Shown here in pieces: positions 1 to 8,844 of a stretch of 64,000 nucleotides of DNA (position 1 is its first letter; each line of letters starts with the position of its first letter). The stretch lies in assembly GCF_001499965.1 (NCBI RefSeq), contig NZ_LQIT01000003.1:100986-164985 (forward strand), read 5' to 3'. The notes below the pieces were generated by a model. It saw nothing but the letters and a program-made list of their open reading frames with translations, searched no databases and was not told the DNA's origin. The stretch is from Mycobacterium sp. GA-2829. GTDB lineage: Bacteria; Actinomycetota; Actinomycetes; Mycobacteriales; Mycobacteriaceae. The position numbers and the translations under genes are program-made.

Positions 1-35
1 AGCTCGGCGGCCGGTGGCCCCATGTCGAAGTCCAT
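1..35 (-). CDS. Probable acyl-CoA dehydrogenase, N-terminal fragment only
   Basis: The window edge cuts this gene after eleven codons. An ATG at 35 begins two bases after the stop of the CoA-transferase gene and reads MDFDMGPPAAE. That resembles the usual start of actinobacterial acyl-CoA dehydrogenases (MDF-x-LGP-x-AAE). The close spacing makes it the next member of the minus-strand catabolic operon, where an FAD-dependent acyl-CoA dehydrogenase would suit beta-oxidation of the CoA thioester. The fragment is far too short to show any catalytic residue, so the call rests on the N-terminal pattern and on position. Confidence 0.45.
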   Translation of the reverse strand, partial: MDFDMGPPAAE

Positions 36-37
36 GC

Positions 38-1189
38 TCACCCCCGCTCCGCGGCGAGGCCGAGTTCGTCGAGCACCGCCGCGGTGTCGGCGCCCAGTTC
101 CGGCGCGGGTCCGCGCACGTGACCGGGCGTGCGAGAGAACCACGTCGGCACGCCGGGGAACCGAACCGGGCCGTGCGGGGTGTCGACGGTCTCGAACAGG
201 CCGACGGCATTGAGGTGCGGATGGTCGAACAGGGCGTCGGGGGTCTGGATGGGTGCGGCGGGGATCTCCAACTCCTGAAACAACTTCAGCCACTCGGCGG
301 TGGTGCGCTCCTTGAGCGTCTCGGCGACCAACCCGTAGACGGTGTCGATCTGCTTGGCCCGGTGTTCGAGCGTCGCGTACAGGTCGGACGCCCACACCGG
401 GGACACGGCGTCGACGAACGCATTCCAGTGTTTGTCGTTGTAGATCAGCGCGGCGATGTACCCGTCCTTGGTCGCATACGGTCTGCGGTTGGGCGCCACG
501 GTCCGCGGATACACCGCCGGGCCGAGCGGGGGGTCGAACATGGCGCCATTGGCATGTTCGACCAGCATGAAGGCGGCCATGGTTTCGAACATGCTGACCT
601 CGACCTCCTGGCCTTCGCCGGTGCGCTCGCGGTGGAACAGCGCCATCATCGTGGCGTAGAGCGCGGTCAGCCCCGCGACCTTGTCGGCCATGATCGTGCC
701 GACGTAGTTGGCCTCACCCGTCAGCTGCTGCTGCACCGCGGGGATGCCGCACTCGGCCTGGATGGTGTCGTCGTAGGCGGGCAGATCACGGGCCGGGCCG
801 CGGCGGCCGTACCCGTAGCAGTTGGTGTAGACGATGTTCGGGTTCAGCGCGGACACCGCGGGGTAGTCGAAGCCGAGTCTGGTGATCGCCTTCGCCCGCA
901 TCGAGTGGATGAACACGTCCGCGTCGGTGATGAGCGCCCGCAGGGCCTGCTTCCCCTCGTCGCTGCGCAGATCCAGGACCGCCGAGCGCTTTCCGCGGTT
1001 GACGTTGACGAACACCCCGCTCATCCCCGGCGCGGGTCCGACGGAGATGAACCGGGTGTTGTCCCCCTCGGGCGGTTCGATCTTCACCACGTCGGCGCCC
1101 ATATCGGCCATGATCTGGGTGCAGTAGGGCCCCATCACCATCGCGGTGAGGTCGACGACGCGCACGCCGGCGAGCGGGCCGCTACCCAC
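38..1189 (-). CDS. CaiB/BaiF family III CoA-transferase
   Basis: A 383-residue cytoplasmic enzyme of the formyl-CoA transferase (CaiB/BaiF) family, which moves CoA between carboxylic acids through an aspartyl-CoA anhydride. The N-terminus LAGVRVVDLTAMVMGPY and the segment ADMGADVVKIEPP (about 28-40) are family hallmarks. Asp169 in MADKVAGL aligns with the catalytic aspartate, and RTGEGQEVEVSMFE follows as expected. Length is normal. The start overlaps the end of the upstream SDR gene by 8 bases, so the two are probably translationally coupled. In this operon it probably activates or exchanges the CoA ester of an acid made by the oxygenases; the acid itself cannot be read from sequence. Confidence 0.9.
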   Translation of the reverse strand: MGSGPLAGVRVVDLTAMVMGPYCTQIMADMGADVVKIEPPEGDNTRFISVGPAPGMSGVFVNVNRGKRSAVLDLRSDEGKQALRALITDADVFIHSMRAKAITRLGFDYPAVSALNPNIVYTNCYGYGRRGPARDLPAYDDTIQAECGIPAVQQQLTGEANYVGTIMADKVAGLTALYATMMALFHRERTGEGQEVEVSMFETMAAFMLVEHANGAMFDPPLGPAVYPRTVAPNRRPYATKDGYIAALIYNDKHWNAFVDAVSPVWASDLYATLEHRAKQIDTVYGLVAETLKERTTAEWLKLFQELEIPAAPIQTPDALFDHPHLNAVGLFETVDTPHGPVRFPGVPTWFSRTPGHVRGPAPELGADTAAVLDELGLAAERG

Positions 1190-2099
1190 TGTTCACCGCC
1201 GCCATCGCGAAGCTGTACCGGATGTGGGCGTTGTGGCCGTCGGGCACCACCGGGAAGACGACGGAGTGCGACCGGTCACGAATCGCGTCGAGGTTGGCGG
1301 CGACGTCCTCGACCGTCCACGACGTCCGGTGTACGCCCGCCGTCTCGGTGAGCACGGCGCTGGCCACCCGACCGGCCAGGGCGATGAACATCTCCCCTGT
1401 GGCCGAACAACTCTCGTGCGCCAGCCAGCCGACCGTCGGCGCCACGAGTTCCGGGCCCATCGGCGGATAGGCCGAGGTGTCGATGCCCTCGGCCATCCGG
1501 GTGACGGCGGCGGGCACGATGACGTTGCTCGTCACCCCGTGCTCGGCGCCTTCGATGGCCGCCACGTTGGACAGCCCGATGACGCCGGCCTTGGCGACGG
1601 CGTAATTCACCACGTCGTGGTTGCCGTACAGGCCGCCGATCGACGACGTCAGCACGATCCGGCCGTAGCCGGCGTCGCACATCACCGGAAACGCCGGGCG
1701 CACAACGTGGAACGCACCCTTGAGGTGCACGTCGACCACCGCGTCGAAGTCCTCGTAGCTGATCTCGCGCAGCGATCCGCGCCGGACGTTGCCCGCATTG
1801 TGGATCAGAACGTCGAGCCTGCCGTAGGTGTCCAGCGCCGCGTCGACGATCGCCCTGCCGCCTTCGGGGGTGGCCACCGAATCGGTGGTGGCGACGGCTT
1901 CGCCTCCCGCGGAGACGATTTCGCGTGCCACCTCGCGGGCGGGTCCGTCGTCGCTGCCGTCGCCGGTCAGGTCGCCGCCCACGTCGTTGACGACGACCTT
2001 CGCACCACGCGAGGCCAGCAGCAGTGCGTAGGCGCGGCCGAGGCCGCGCCCGCCGCCGGTCACCACGGCCACTCGACCGTCGTACCTCAGCTCACCCAT
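1182..2099 (-). CDS. Short-chain dehydrogenase/reductase, MFE-2/17beta-HSD4 type
   Basis: A 305-residue NAD(P)-dependent oxidoreductase. It has the Rossmann motif TGGGRGLG (14-21), NAG (101-103) and the catalytic Ser153, Tyr166 and Lys170 (YAVAK). The long insertion after VVVNDVGGDLTGDG is typical of SDRs related to the dehydrogenase domain of multifunctional enzyme 2, which oxidise 3-hydroxyacyl-CoA or hydroxysteroid-like substrates. The ATG at 2099 was chosen over an upstream in-frame start because family homology begins at MGELRYDGRV. It lies 65 bases after the BVMO gene and overlaps the CoA-transferase gene. A hydroxyacyl-CoA dehydrogenase role in this pathway is inferred. Confidence 0.87.
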   Translation of the reverse strand: MGELRYDGRVAVVTGGGRGLGRAYALLLASRGAKVVVNDVGGDLTGDGSDDGPAREVAREIVSAGGEAVATTDSVATPEGGRAIVDAALDTYGRLDVLIHNAGNVRRGSLREISYEDFDAVVDVHLKGAFHVVRPAFPVMCDAGYGRIVLTSSIGGLYGNHDVVNYAVAKAGVIGLSNVAAIEGAEHGVTSNVIVPAAVTRMAEGIDTSAYPPMGPELVAPTVGWLAHESCSATGEMFIALAGRVASAVLTETAGVHRTSWTVEDVAANLDAIRDRSHSVVFPVVPDGHNAHIRYSFAMAAVNSG

Positions 2100-2164
2100 G
2101 CGCCGACTGCACGGTTGATGTACGCGAACGCCGAGAGCGGGCGGCAACAACCGTGCGCTCGGCG

Positions 2165-3997
2165 TCAGGTGAGTACCAGGCCATCGAGGTCCCCCTTCTC
2201 ACGCCACGCGGACAGCAGGTCGCCGAACGCGTAGAACCCCGGTCCGTACGGTTCGCCGAGGTGCGACCGGATACCTTCCCCGCCGCCACCGCCCTCGTTG
2301 TTGTAATAACCCGGCGTGCAGGAGGCGTCGAACGCCGAGTTGTCGACGGCGGTGTCCTTGACCGTGCGGCACCACGCGTCCTGCGCATCGGGTGTCGGCT
2401 CCACGACCTGCGCACCCCGCTCGAGTGCGGTCGCGATGATGTAGGCGATGTGCTCGCCCTGCAGTTCGTAGTTCGCGGCGATGTTGGCCGAGATGCCGAC
2501 CTGGGTGAAGCCCGTGAAGAACTGGTTGGGGAACCCGCGGCTGGTCATCCCGTGCAGCGTCTTGTACCCGTCACGCCAGTAGTCGTAGAGCGACAGCCCG
2601 TCGCGGCCCTCGATCGCGTCGATGGAGTACCGCCTGCTGATGTCGGTGGTGATCTCGAACCCGCTGGCGTAGATGATGCAGTCGACCTCGTATTCGACGC
2701 CGTTGGCGACCAACCCGTTCTCGGTGACCTTCTCGACGCCCTTGGAGTCCGAGACGTCGACGAGGGTGACGTTGGGGCGGTTGAACGCGGGCAGGTACTC
2801 GTCGTTGGACAGCGGCCGCTTGCACAGGAACCGGTAATACGGTTTGAGCGCCTCGGCGGTGTCCGGATCGTCGACGATCGCCTCGATGCGGCGGCGCAGC
2901 CGCTCCATCAGCTTGTAGTCCTCTTCCTCGCGGATCGCCATGAACTGCTCGGGCGTCAGCGTGGACGGGTCCTCGAGCGCCATCACGCGCGCGGCGGTGT
3001 TGCGGCCGAGTTCGGTCCAGAAGTCGCACACCAGATCCGGCTGTCCGGGCGCCATCCCCTCGAACGTCCACGCGTGGAAGTTGCGCTGGCGTTTCTTCTG
3101 CCAGCCCGGCTGCAGCGTCTTCACCCACTCCGGATCGGTGGGGGCGTTGTTGCGCTCGTCGACGGTCGACGGGGTGCGCTGGAAGACGTAGAGGTGGCCG
3201 GCGTCGCGGGCCAGGAACGGCACGATCTGGATGGCGGTGGCGCCGGTGCCGATCACGGCGACCTTCTTGTCGGCGAGCTTGTGCAGATTGCCGCCTGCGT
3301 CGCCGCCGGTGTAGTCGTAATCCCAACGCGACGAGTGGAAGGCGTGGCCTTTGAAGTCCTGGATACCGGGAATGCCGGGCAGTTTCGGGCGGTGGAACGG
3401 GCCGGAGGCCAGCACGACGAACCGGGCGCGGATGTCGTCGTCGCGGTTGGTGCTGATCCGCCAGCGGTTGATCTCATCGTCCCAGCGCAGATCGCGGACC
3501 TGGGTGGAGAAGATCGCCCCGTCGTAGAGGCCGAAGTGCTTACCGATGTTGCGGCAGTGCTGGTAGATCTCCGCGCCGTCGGCGAACTTCTTGCTCGGCA
3601 TGAAGTCGAGCTCTTCGAGTAGCGGGATGTAGCAATAGGATTCGTTGTCGCACTGGATTCCGGGGTAGCGGTTCCAGTACCAGACACCGCCGAAGTCGCC
3701 GCCGAGTTCGATGATCCGCACGTCGTCGACGCCGGCCTTCTTCAGGTGCGCCGCGGTCAGTAGCCCGCCGAAGCCGCCGCCCAGCACGGCGACGTCGATG
3801 TCCTCGTCGATCGGGTCGCGGTCGGTGACCGGGGTGTACGGGTCGGTCTCGTAGTAGCCGGCGAACTCGTCGGTCAGCTCGACGTACTGTTTGGACCCCT
3901 CCGGGCGCAGGCGCTTCGCCCGTTCCTGGGCATAGCGTTCGCGCAGCGCGTCGATGTCGACGTCGTCGGGGGTCTGCGTCGGACCGCAGTCGGTCAT
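2165..3997 (-). CDS. Baeyer-Villiger flavin monooxygenase
   Basis: A 610-residue FAD- and NADPH-dependent class B monooxygenase. The first dinucleotide fold is GGGFGG (73-78). The Baeyer-Villiger fingerprint F-x-G-x3-H-x3-W-D is intact at 215-226 (FKGHAFHSSRWD), and the NADPH-binding GTGATA follows at 250-255. Such enzymes insert an oxygen atom next to a ketone, giving an ester or a lactone. The N-terminal extension and total length fit the long form seen in cyclododecanone- and steroid-type BVMOs. The start has a good ribosome site (AAGGAG, four bases upstream). The gene follows the Rieske gene with a palindromic repeat between them. The substrate is unknown; a cyclic ketone is the natural inference. 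Confidence 0.93.
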   Translation of the reverse strand: MTDCGPTQTPDDVDIDALRERYAQERAKRLRPEGSKQYVELTDEFAGYYETDPYTPVTDRDPIDEDIDVAVLGGGFGGLLTAAHLKKAGVDDVRIIELGGDFGGVWYWNRYPGIQCDNESYCYIPLLEELDFMPSKKFADGAEIYQHCRNIGKHFGLYDGAIFSTQVRDLRWDDEINRWRISTNRDDDIRARFVVLASGPFHRPKLPGIPGIQDFKGHAFHSSRWDYDYTGGDAGGNLHKLADKKVAVIGTGATAIQIVPFLARDAGHLYVFQRTPSTVDERNNAPTDPEWVKTLQPGWQKKRQRNFHAWTFEGMAPGQPDLVCDFWTELGRNTAARVMALEDPSTLTPEQFMAIREEEDYKLMERLRRRIEAIVDDPDTAEALKPYYRFLCKRPLSNDEYLPAFNRPNVTLVDVSDSKGVEKVTENGLVANGVEYEVDCIIYASGFEITTDISRRYSIDAIEGRDGLSLYDYWRDGYKTLHGMTSRGFPNQFFTGFTQVGISANIAANYELQGEHIAYIIATALERGAQVVEPTPDAQDAWCRTVKDTAVDNSAFDASCTPGYYNNEGGGGGEGIRSHLGEPYGPGFYAFGDLLSAWREKGDLDGLVLT

Positions 3998-4011
3998 GTC
4001 TCTCCTTCGGC

Positions 4012-4060
4012 GATTTCGGTGTAGCTGGTTGCGTTGAGCGCTACGGACTACACCGAAATC
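4012..4060. repeat. 49-bp palindromic element, copy A
   Basis: The element begins GATTTCGGTGTAG (4012-4024) and ends with its exact reverse complement (4048-4060), leaving a 23-base loop. It starts within the stop codon of the Rieske gene and ends 14 bases before the BVMO start on the minus strand. Two more 49-bp elements with the same ends and a central GAGCG- or CAGCG-like core lie at 12684-12732 and 62035-62083. In RNA it would form a strong hairpin without a U-tract, so it could weaken or process the transcript between the two oxygenase genes. Confidence 0.7.
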
Positions 4061-5474
4061 ACAGTTCGCGGGGCTCGCCGGTGCCCATGTACTTCGACAG
4101 TTGGTGATGCAGGTTGACCGTGCTGCGTTCGCGGTACGGGTTGGGCAGCGTGCCGGGGAAGCCCGCGGACTTCATGCCCTGCTGGACGGCCGCCATGTTC
4201 GAGAAGTCCTGCGGCAGCACCGAAAGCCAGTTCGGGGAGTCCTTCGGGGTGTAGGCCCATTCCGTCTCGGGCTCTTCGCCTTTCGGGTACAGCTCGAAGA
4301 CCGCGACCTCGAAGATGCACTTGTTCGGGTCGTAGCTCGGATCGGGTCGCGCGCTGTAGCACAGCGCACTGGTCAGGCCCTGGCCGATCTGGAAGTTCGG
4401 GAAGAGCTGCCAGGCGGTGCCGCTCTGCCCCAGGATGTCCGGCGGGATCGTCGGCCAGATCACGCCGCGCGCCTCGTCGTCGCGCCGCGCCGAGGCCAGC
4501 CAGTGCTGCAGGACCTTGTCCGGCGGTGTGCCCTCGGGCAGTTCGTCGACCAGCCGCTTGGCCGCGTTCACCAGGGTCTCGGTGGTGGTCGCGTTGGTCT
4601 GCTCCCAGGTGTACATCTGCATCTCGGCGGTGGTGACCCGTGGGTCGTCGCCGGTGCCGAGCCGGATCTTGGACTTCGTCTCGTCCATTCCCTTGGGCGC
4701 GTCGTAGCCGATGTTGCTGTGTTTGCCCTGCGCCTTGGCCCAGCCCTTGAACTCGCCGAACTTGTTGAACTCCGGGTGGGTGGTGAAGACGTGGTAGGTC
4801 TCGTTGAACGCCTCGAGCGCGACTTTCCAGTTGCAGTCGAAGTACAACCACTTGCGCCACTTGTAGCGCATGTTCTCCAGCCCGAACGGGTCGAGGATCT
4901 TCGACGCCGGGAACAGGTAGTCGGCCAACGGTTCACAGTCCGGGTCCATGTTGATGAACAGCCAGCCGCCCCAGGTGTCGACCTGCACGGGGGCCAGGTG
5001 GGTGCGCTGCGGGGTGAGCACACCCTTCCAGTCGTCCTGCTCCCGGATGTGCGTGCAGGTGCCGTCCAAACCGTATGTCCAGCCGTGGAATCCGCACATG
5101 AACGATTTGCGGGCGCGGCCGCGGGCGTTCTTGGCGCCGTCGGGGGTGTCGATGAGCCGGCGGCCGCGGTGCATGCAGACGTTGTGGTGGGCCACGAAGG
5201 TGTGCGCGCCCGTCCTGACGATGATGATCGAGTCGTCGAGGATGTCGTAGGTCAGGTAGCTGCCTACTTCCGGGATCTCCTCGACGCGACCGACCTGCTG
5301 CCAGACCTTGCGCCACAACCTGTCCCGCTCCGCGCGCGCGTACTCCGGTGAGGTGTACGCCTCGACCGGGATGGTCATCGGCTCCGACAGGTCCTCGGCG
5401 ATCCGACCGGTCGAGTCGTCCGGTTCGCCGTCGACATCGATCGAGGCGTCCAGATCGGATTCCGTGTGCGTCAC
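4059..5474 (-). CDS. Rieske non-heme iron oxygenase, catalytic alpha subunit
   Basis: A 471-residue ring-hydroxylating oxygenase subunit. The Rieske [2Fe-2S] ligands are Cys100-x-His102 and Cys127-x2-His130 (CMHRGR and CGFHGWTYGLDG). The catalytic domain has the NW motif (215-216) and the mononuclear iron site ALEAFNETYHVFTTHPE with His228 and His233. These enzymes activate oxygen with electrons from a reductase or ferredoxin. No beta subunit and no reductase is encoded nearby, so it may be an alpha-only enzyme using a shared electron donor. The GTG start at 5474 has AAGGAAG upstream. It lies 12 bases after the SDR gene and feeds into the BVMO gene. Whether it makes a diol or a single hydroxyl is not visible. 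Confidence 0.93.
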   Translation of the reverse strand: MTHTESDLDASIDVDGEPDDSTGRIAEDLSEPMTIPVEAYTSPEYARAERDRLWRKVWQQVGRVEEIPEVGSYLTYDILDDSIIIVRTGAHTFVAHHNVCMHRGRRLIDTPDGAKNARGRARKSFMCGFHGWTYGLDGTCTHIREQDDWKGVLTPQRTHLAPVQVDTWGGWLFINMDPDCEPLADYLFPASKILDPFGLENMRYKWRKWLYFDCNWKVALEAFNETYHVFTTHPEFNKFGEFKGWAKAQGKHSNIGYDAPKGMDETKSKIRLGTGDDPRVTTAEMQMYTWEQTNATTTETLVNAAKRLVDELPEGTPPDKVLQHWLASARRDDEARGVIWPTIPPDILGQSGTAWQLFPNFQIGQGLTSALCYSARPDPSYDPNKCIFEVAVFELYPKGEEPETEWAYTPKDSPNWLSVLPQDFSNMAAVQQGMKSAGFPGTLPNPYRERSTVNLHHQLSKYMGTGEPREL

Positions 5475-5486
5475 TTCATCTTCCTT

Positions 5487-6332
5487 TCACGGCCGACTTA
5501 TCGCTGCGCGGAAGTTCTCGTCCTTGAGGAACAGCGACGTGTTGTCGGCCCCCAGATGCGTCCACTTGAGATCGAGACCGCCGTCGACCAGCAGGGTCTG
5601 GCCGGTGATGTAGCTCGACATGTCCGAGAGCAGGAACAGGATCGCGTTGGCCTGTTCGACCGGTGTGCCGCGCCGGCCCATCGCGATCGCCGTGCGGTCC
5701 CGTTCGGGGTCCTCGTCGACGTAGGTCGCCGAGGCGGCGGTCTCGGTGACGCCGGGTGCGACGGCATTGACGCGGATACCGTCGAGCGCGAGTTCGACCG
5801 CCAGCGTGCGCGTCATCGCGACGACCGCGGCTTTCGCTGTGCCGTAGGCGATGTGGTACGGCGCGGTGTTCATCCCGCTGATCGACGACACGGAGACGAT
5901 CGATCCCGGGCCGCCGCTCGAGCGGATCTCGGCGGCGACGGCCTGGCTCATGAAGAACGCCGTCTCCAGGTTGGCGGTGAACAGCGCCCGCCAGTCCTCA
6001 CGGCGGACCCGGGTGGCCGGCATCCACGTCGCGGGTGCGGCGCCGCCGGCCACGTTGACCAGACCGTAGAGCTGCCCGTCGGCGCGCCGCGCCGCCTCGA
6101 GCACCCGGGCGACGCCGTCGTCGGTCGACGCGTCGGCAGCGACGGTGACGATCGACAGTCCCTTGGCGATCAACGGGCCGACGTGTTGGTCCAGGTTGTC
6201 CTGATTCCGGCTGACGGCGACGACGGTGGCACCGGCGGTGGCCGCCAGCTCGGTCACCGTCGTACCGATCCCGCCACCGCCCGCGCCCGAGACGACGACG
6301 GTGCGGCCGGTGAGGTTCAACGACTCCTGCAT
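5487..6332 (-). CDS. Short-chain dehydrogenase/reductase, first gene of the oxygenase operon
   Basis: A 281-residue classical SDR with a glycine-rich variant cofactor motif (SGAGGGGIG, about 15-23), NVAGG (93-97), catalytic Ser149/150, Tyr163 and Lys167 (YGTAK), and the C-terminal LLVDGG seen in FabG-like members. Its C-terminus carries an extra tail of about 35 residues. As first gene of the minus-strand operon and 12 bases before the Rieske oxygenase gene, it may oxidise the hydroxylated product to the ketone used by the BVMO. That order of reactions is inferred from gene order only. Confidence 0.88.
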   Translation of the reverse strand: MQESLNLTGRTVVVSGAGGGGIGTTVTELAATAGATVVAVSRNQDNLDQHVGPLIAKGLSIVTVAADASTDDGVARVLEAARRADGQLYGLVNVAGGAAPATWMPATRVRREDWRALFTANLETAFFMSQAVAAEIRSSGGPGSIVSVSSISGMNTAPYHIAYGTAKAAVVAMTRTLAVELALDGIRVNAVAPGVTETAASATYVDEDPERDRTAIAMGRRGTPVEQANAILFLLSDMSSYITGQTLLVDGGLDLKWTHLGADNTSLFLKDENFRAAISRP

Positions 6333-6345
6333 ACGGCGCCTATTT

Positions 6346-6353
6346 GTCCGGAC
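6346..6353. promoter_or_regulatory. Candidate GntR operator, site 1
   Basis: An 8-bp palindrome GTCCGGAC lies inside a longer repeated string GCGCCTATTTGTCCGGAC, just upstream of the minus-strand SDR start. The same string, with small changes, recurs at 6433-6449. HutC/DasR-type GntR regulators often bind GTC-N2-GAC cores, and such a gene is encoded in the plus-strand operon (8102-8839). Assignment to that regulator is inferred. Confidence 0.4.
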
Positions 6354-6441
6354 GACATACGTTGCTCTTCATATTGCAGAACACTATTCCGCAGGCATTA
6401 TCGACCAGTCAAGGGTGGAAACCGGCCGTTGCGCGCCTATT

Positions 6442-6449
6442 GTCTGGAC
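6442..6449. promoter_or_regulatory. Candidate GntR operator, site 2
   Basis: GTCTGGAC in the string GCGCCTATTGTCTGGACC is the second copy of the repeat in the divergent promoter region, 96 bases from site 1 and 28 bases before the beta-propeller start. The paired spacing suggests one site for each divergent promoter, or loop formation between them. A further half site, GTCCGG, lies close to the gene start. Confidence 0.4.
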
Positions 6450-6476
6450 CATCGACGGTTGATAACGTCCGGTTTC

Positions 6477-8105
6477 ATGACGTCGTCGACCGAGTCGTTG
6501 CAGGCCACCCGCTACCCCGGCGCGCAGCCGGCCGCCGGACCAGGCTGGCGCGTCGAGCGGATCACCGCACCGAGCCGACTGTTCGGTGCCAACGGTCTGC
6601 GCACCGGCCCCGACGGACGCGTCTACATCGCCCAGGTGACCGGCAGCCAGATCAGCGCGCTGGACGTGGCGACCGGCGCGTTGGAGACGGTCAGCCCGAA
6701 GGGCGGCGACATCATCGCCCCCGACGACGTGGCGTTCGGCCCGGACGGCGAACTGTTCGCGACCGAGGTGATGGACGGCCGGGTCAGCGCCAGGGGCACC
6801 GACGGCCGCACCCGCGTCCTGCGTGACGATCTGCCCTGCGCCAACGGGATCACGGTGCACCAGGGCCGACTGTTCATCGGCGAATGCCGTGACGGCGGAC
6901 GGCTGATGGAGCTCGACCGCAACGGCGGCATCGTCCGCGTCCTCGCCGAGAACCTGCCCTCCCCCAACGCGATGGAGGTCGGCCCCGACGGGCTGCTGTA
7001 CTACCCGCTGATGACCGCCAACGAGATCTGGCGAGTAGACCCCGACCCGGGAAAACACAGTGAGCCGGAGCGGGTGGCCGGTGACCTTGGGGTGCCCGAC
7101 GCGGTGAAGTTCGACGCCGACGGCACCATCGTCTCCACCCAGGTGGCCAGCGGCCAGGTGCTGCGGATCGATCCACGCACCGGAAGCAAAACCACACTCG
7201 CACAACTGAACCCGGGCCTGGACAACCTCACCTTCGTCGGTGACCGGCTGTACGTGTCGAACTTCACCGGCGAGATCAGCGAGATCACCCCCGGCGGCGA
7301 GGTCCGCACCGCGCTGGCCGGCGGGCTGAACTGGCCGCTGGACCTGACGGTCGCCGACGACGGCAGGCTCTACGTCGCCGACGGCACCTACTTCTACGTC
7401 GTCCGCGCCGACGGGTCGCTGCAGACCGTCGGCATGCTGTTCACCCCCGGCTACCCCGGCTTCGTCCGCGGACTGGCCGCCGCGGGCGACGGCCGGTTCG
7501 TCGTCACCACCTCCGGCGGTCAGGTCGCCCGGTACCACCCGGCGGCCGGGGAAAGCGAGTTCCTGGCAACGGGTTTCGACCAGCTCTACGGGGTGGCGCT
7601 CGCGCCCGGCGGCGCGGCGGTGTTCGCCGAACTCGGTACCGGCCGGGTGCACTCGGTGCTCGACGGCAACGTCCAGTTGCTCGCCAACGACCTGCGTGAC
7701 CCCGTCGGCGTCGCGATCGCCCCCGACGGCACCCCGCTGGTCGCCGAATCCGGCGCCGGGCGCGTGGTCCGGCTCGCAGGCACCCAGGTCATCCCCGTGA
7801 TAGACGACTTGCAGCGCCCACAGGGTCTGTTGGTCGCCGACGGGGTGCTCTACATCGTCGACGCCGGCGCCAAGGAGGTCATCGCCGTCGACCTCAACAG
7901 CGGTGCGCGCGAGACGATCGCGTCCGGGATGCCGGTCGGTCCACCACCCGGGGTGGAGCCCAAACCGCTGCGCGGGATGCCGCCGTTCTCGGGTCCGCAG
8001 GGGCCGTTCGCGGGGATCACGCAGGGCCGCGACGGGACGCTGTTCGTCTCCGCCGACGGCGACGGCAGCGTGCTGGCCCTGCGCCGCGACGCCGACCGCC
8101 CATGA
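6477..8105 (+). CDS. SMP-30/NHL-type six-bladed beta-propeller, possible lactonase
   Basis: A 542-residue protein made of repeated propeller blades of the pattern GPDGRVYIAQ, GPDGELFATE, GPDGLLYYP, ADDGRLYVAD and APDGTPLVAE. This is typical of SMP-30/gluconolactonase, strictosidine synthase-like and NHL folds. No signal peptide is visible, so it is probably cytoplasmic. SMP-30 relatives include metal-dependent lactonases, and the divergent operon encodes a BVMO, so hydrolysis of a lactone product is an attractive inference. The length allows more than one six-bladed domain. The ATG at 6477 is the first start with family-like sequence after the divergent promoter. The stop overlaps the GntR gene (ATGA). 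Confidence 0.75.
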   Translation: MTSSTESLQATRYPGAQPAAGPGWRVERITAPSRLFGANGLRTGPDGRVYIAQVTGSQISALDVATGALETVSPKGGDIIAPDDVAFGPDGELFATEVMDGRVSARGTDGRTRVLRDDLPCANGITVHQGRLFIGECRDGGRLMELDRNGGIVRVLAENLPSPNAMEVGPDGLLYYPLMTANEIWRVDPDPGKHSEPERVAGDLGVPDAVKFDADGTIVSTQVASGQVLRIDPRTGSKTTLAQLNPGLDNLTFVGDRLYVSNFTGEISEITPGGEVRTALAGGLNWPLDLTVADDGRLYVADGTYFYVVRADGSLQTVGMLFTPGYPGFVRGLAAAGDGRFVVTTSGGQVARYHPAAGESEFLATGFDQLYGVALAPGGAAVFAELGTGRVHSVLDGNVQLLANDLRDPVGVAIAPDGTPLVAESGAGRVVRLAGTQVIPVIDDLQRPQGLLVADGVLYIVDAGAKEVIAVDLNSGARETIASGMPVGPPPGVEPKPLRGMPPFSGPQGPFAGITQGRDGTLFVSADGDGSVLALRRDADRP

Positions 8106-8839
8106 GCGTGACCCAGTCCGAGCACCGCTACCTGCAGGTGGCTCGCACGCTGCGCAAGGAGATCGTCGACGGGGTCTACCCCGTCGGCTCGCAGCTGCCC
8201 ACCGAGCACGAACTGTGTGAGCGGTTCGCGGTCAGCCGCTTCACGATCCGCGAGGCGCTGCGCCGCCTGCGGGAGGACAACCTGATCACCTCGCGGCCGC
8301 GGGCGGGGACGCTGGTGGTGCCGCGGCCCGCGGGCAACACCTACGCCCAGGACGTGATGTCGATCGACGACCTGCTGGCCTTCGCCTCGGGCGCCCAGTT
8401 CACGATCGAATCCACCGCCACCGTGACCGTCGACGCCCAACTGGCCGACCGGATCCGTCTCGAAAACGGCTCGGAATGGCTTGCGGTGCGCGGCTATCGA
8501 CAGGCTGACGCCACCTCGACACCGATCTGCCGCACCGAGTACTACATCAACCGCGCATTCGCCGCCGTCGGCCGGCTGCTGCCCCGCCACACCGGCCCCA
8601 TCTTCCCGCTCATCGAGGACCTGTTCGGGGTGAGCGTGGTCGAGGTGCACCAGGAGATCTCCGCGGTGGTGCTGCCCGACGAACTGGCCGACCGGCTGGA
8701 TGTCGAAACCGGCAGCGCCGCACTGCAGATGCAGCGCACGTACACCACCTCCGACGGGGAGATCGCCCAGATCACGGTGAACACCCACCCCGCGGCGCGC
8801 TACCGGCACTCGATGACGATGCGCCGGGTCAAGGACTGA
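8102..8839 (+). CDS. GntR-family (HutC subfamily) transcriptional regulator
   Basis: A 245-residue repressor-type regulator. The N-terminal winged helix (about 8-72) includes LPTEHELCERFAVSRFTIREAL and the wing TSRPRAGTLV. The rest is a UTRA effector-binding domain (about 90-235) that senses a small ligand. The gene overlaps the propeller gene by 4 bases and sits in the plus-strand operon, so it probably controls this locus and responds to a pathway intermediate. Two repeated GTC-N2-GAC palindromes in the divergent promoter at 6346 and 6442 are the best candidate binding sites. The effector cannot be predicted. Confidence 0.92.
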   Translation: MSVTQSEHRYLQVARTLRKEIVDGVYPVGSQLPTEHELCERFAVSRFTIREALRRLREDNLITSRPRAGTLVVPRPAGNTYAQDVMSIDDLLAFASGAQFTIESTATVTVDAQLADRIRLENGSEWLAVRGYRQADATSTPICRTEYYINRAFAAVGRLLPRHTGPIFPLIEDLFGVSVVEVHQEISAVVLPDELADRLDVETGSAALQMQRTYTTSDGEIAQITVNTHPAARYRHSMTMRRVKD

Positions 8840-8844
8840 GACCG

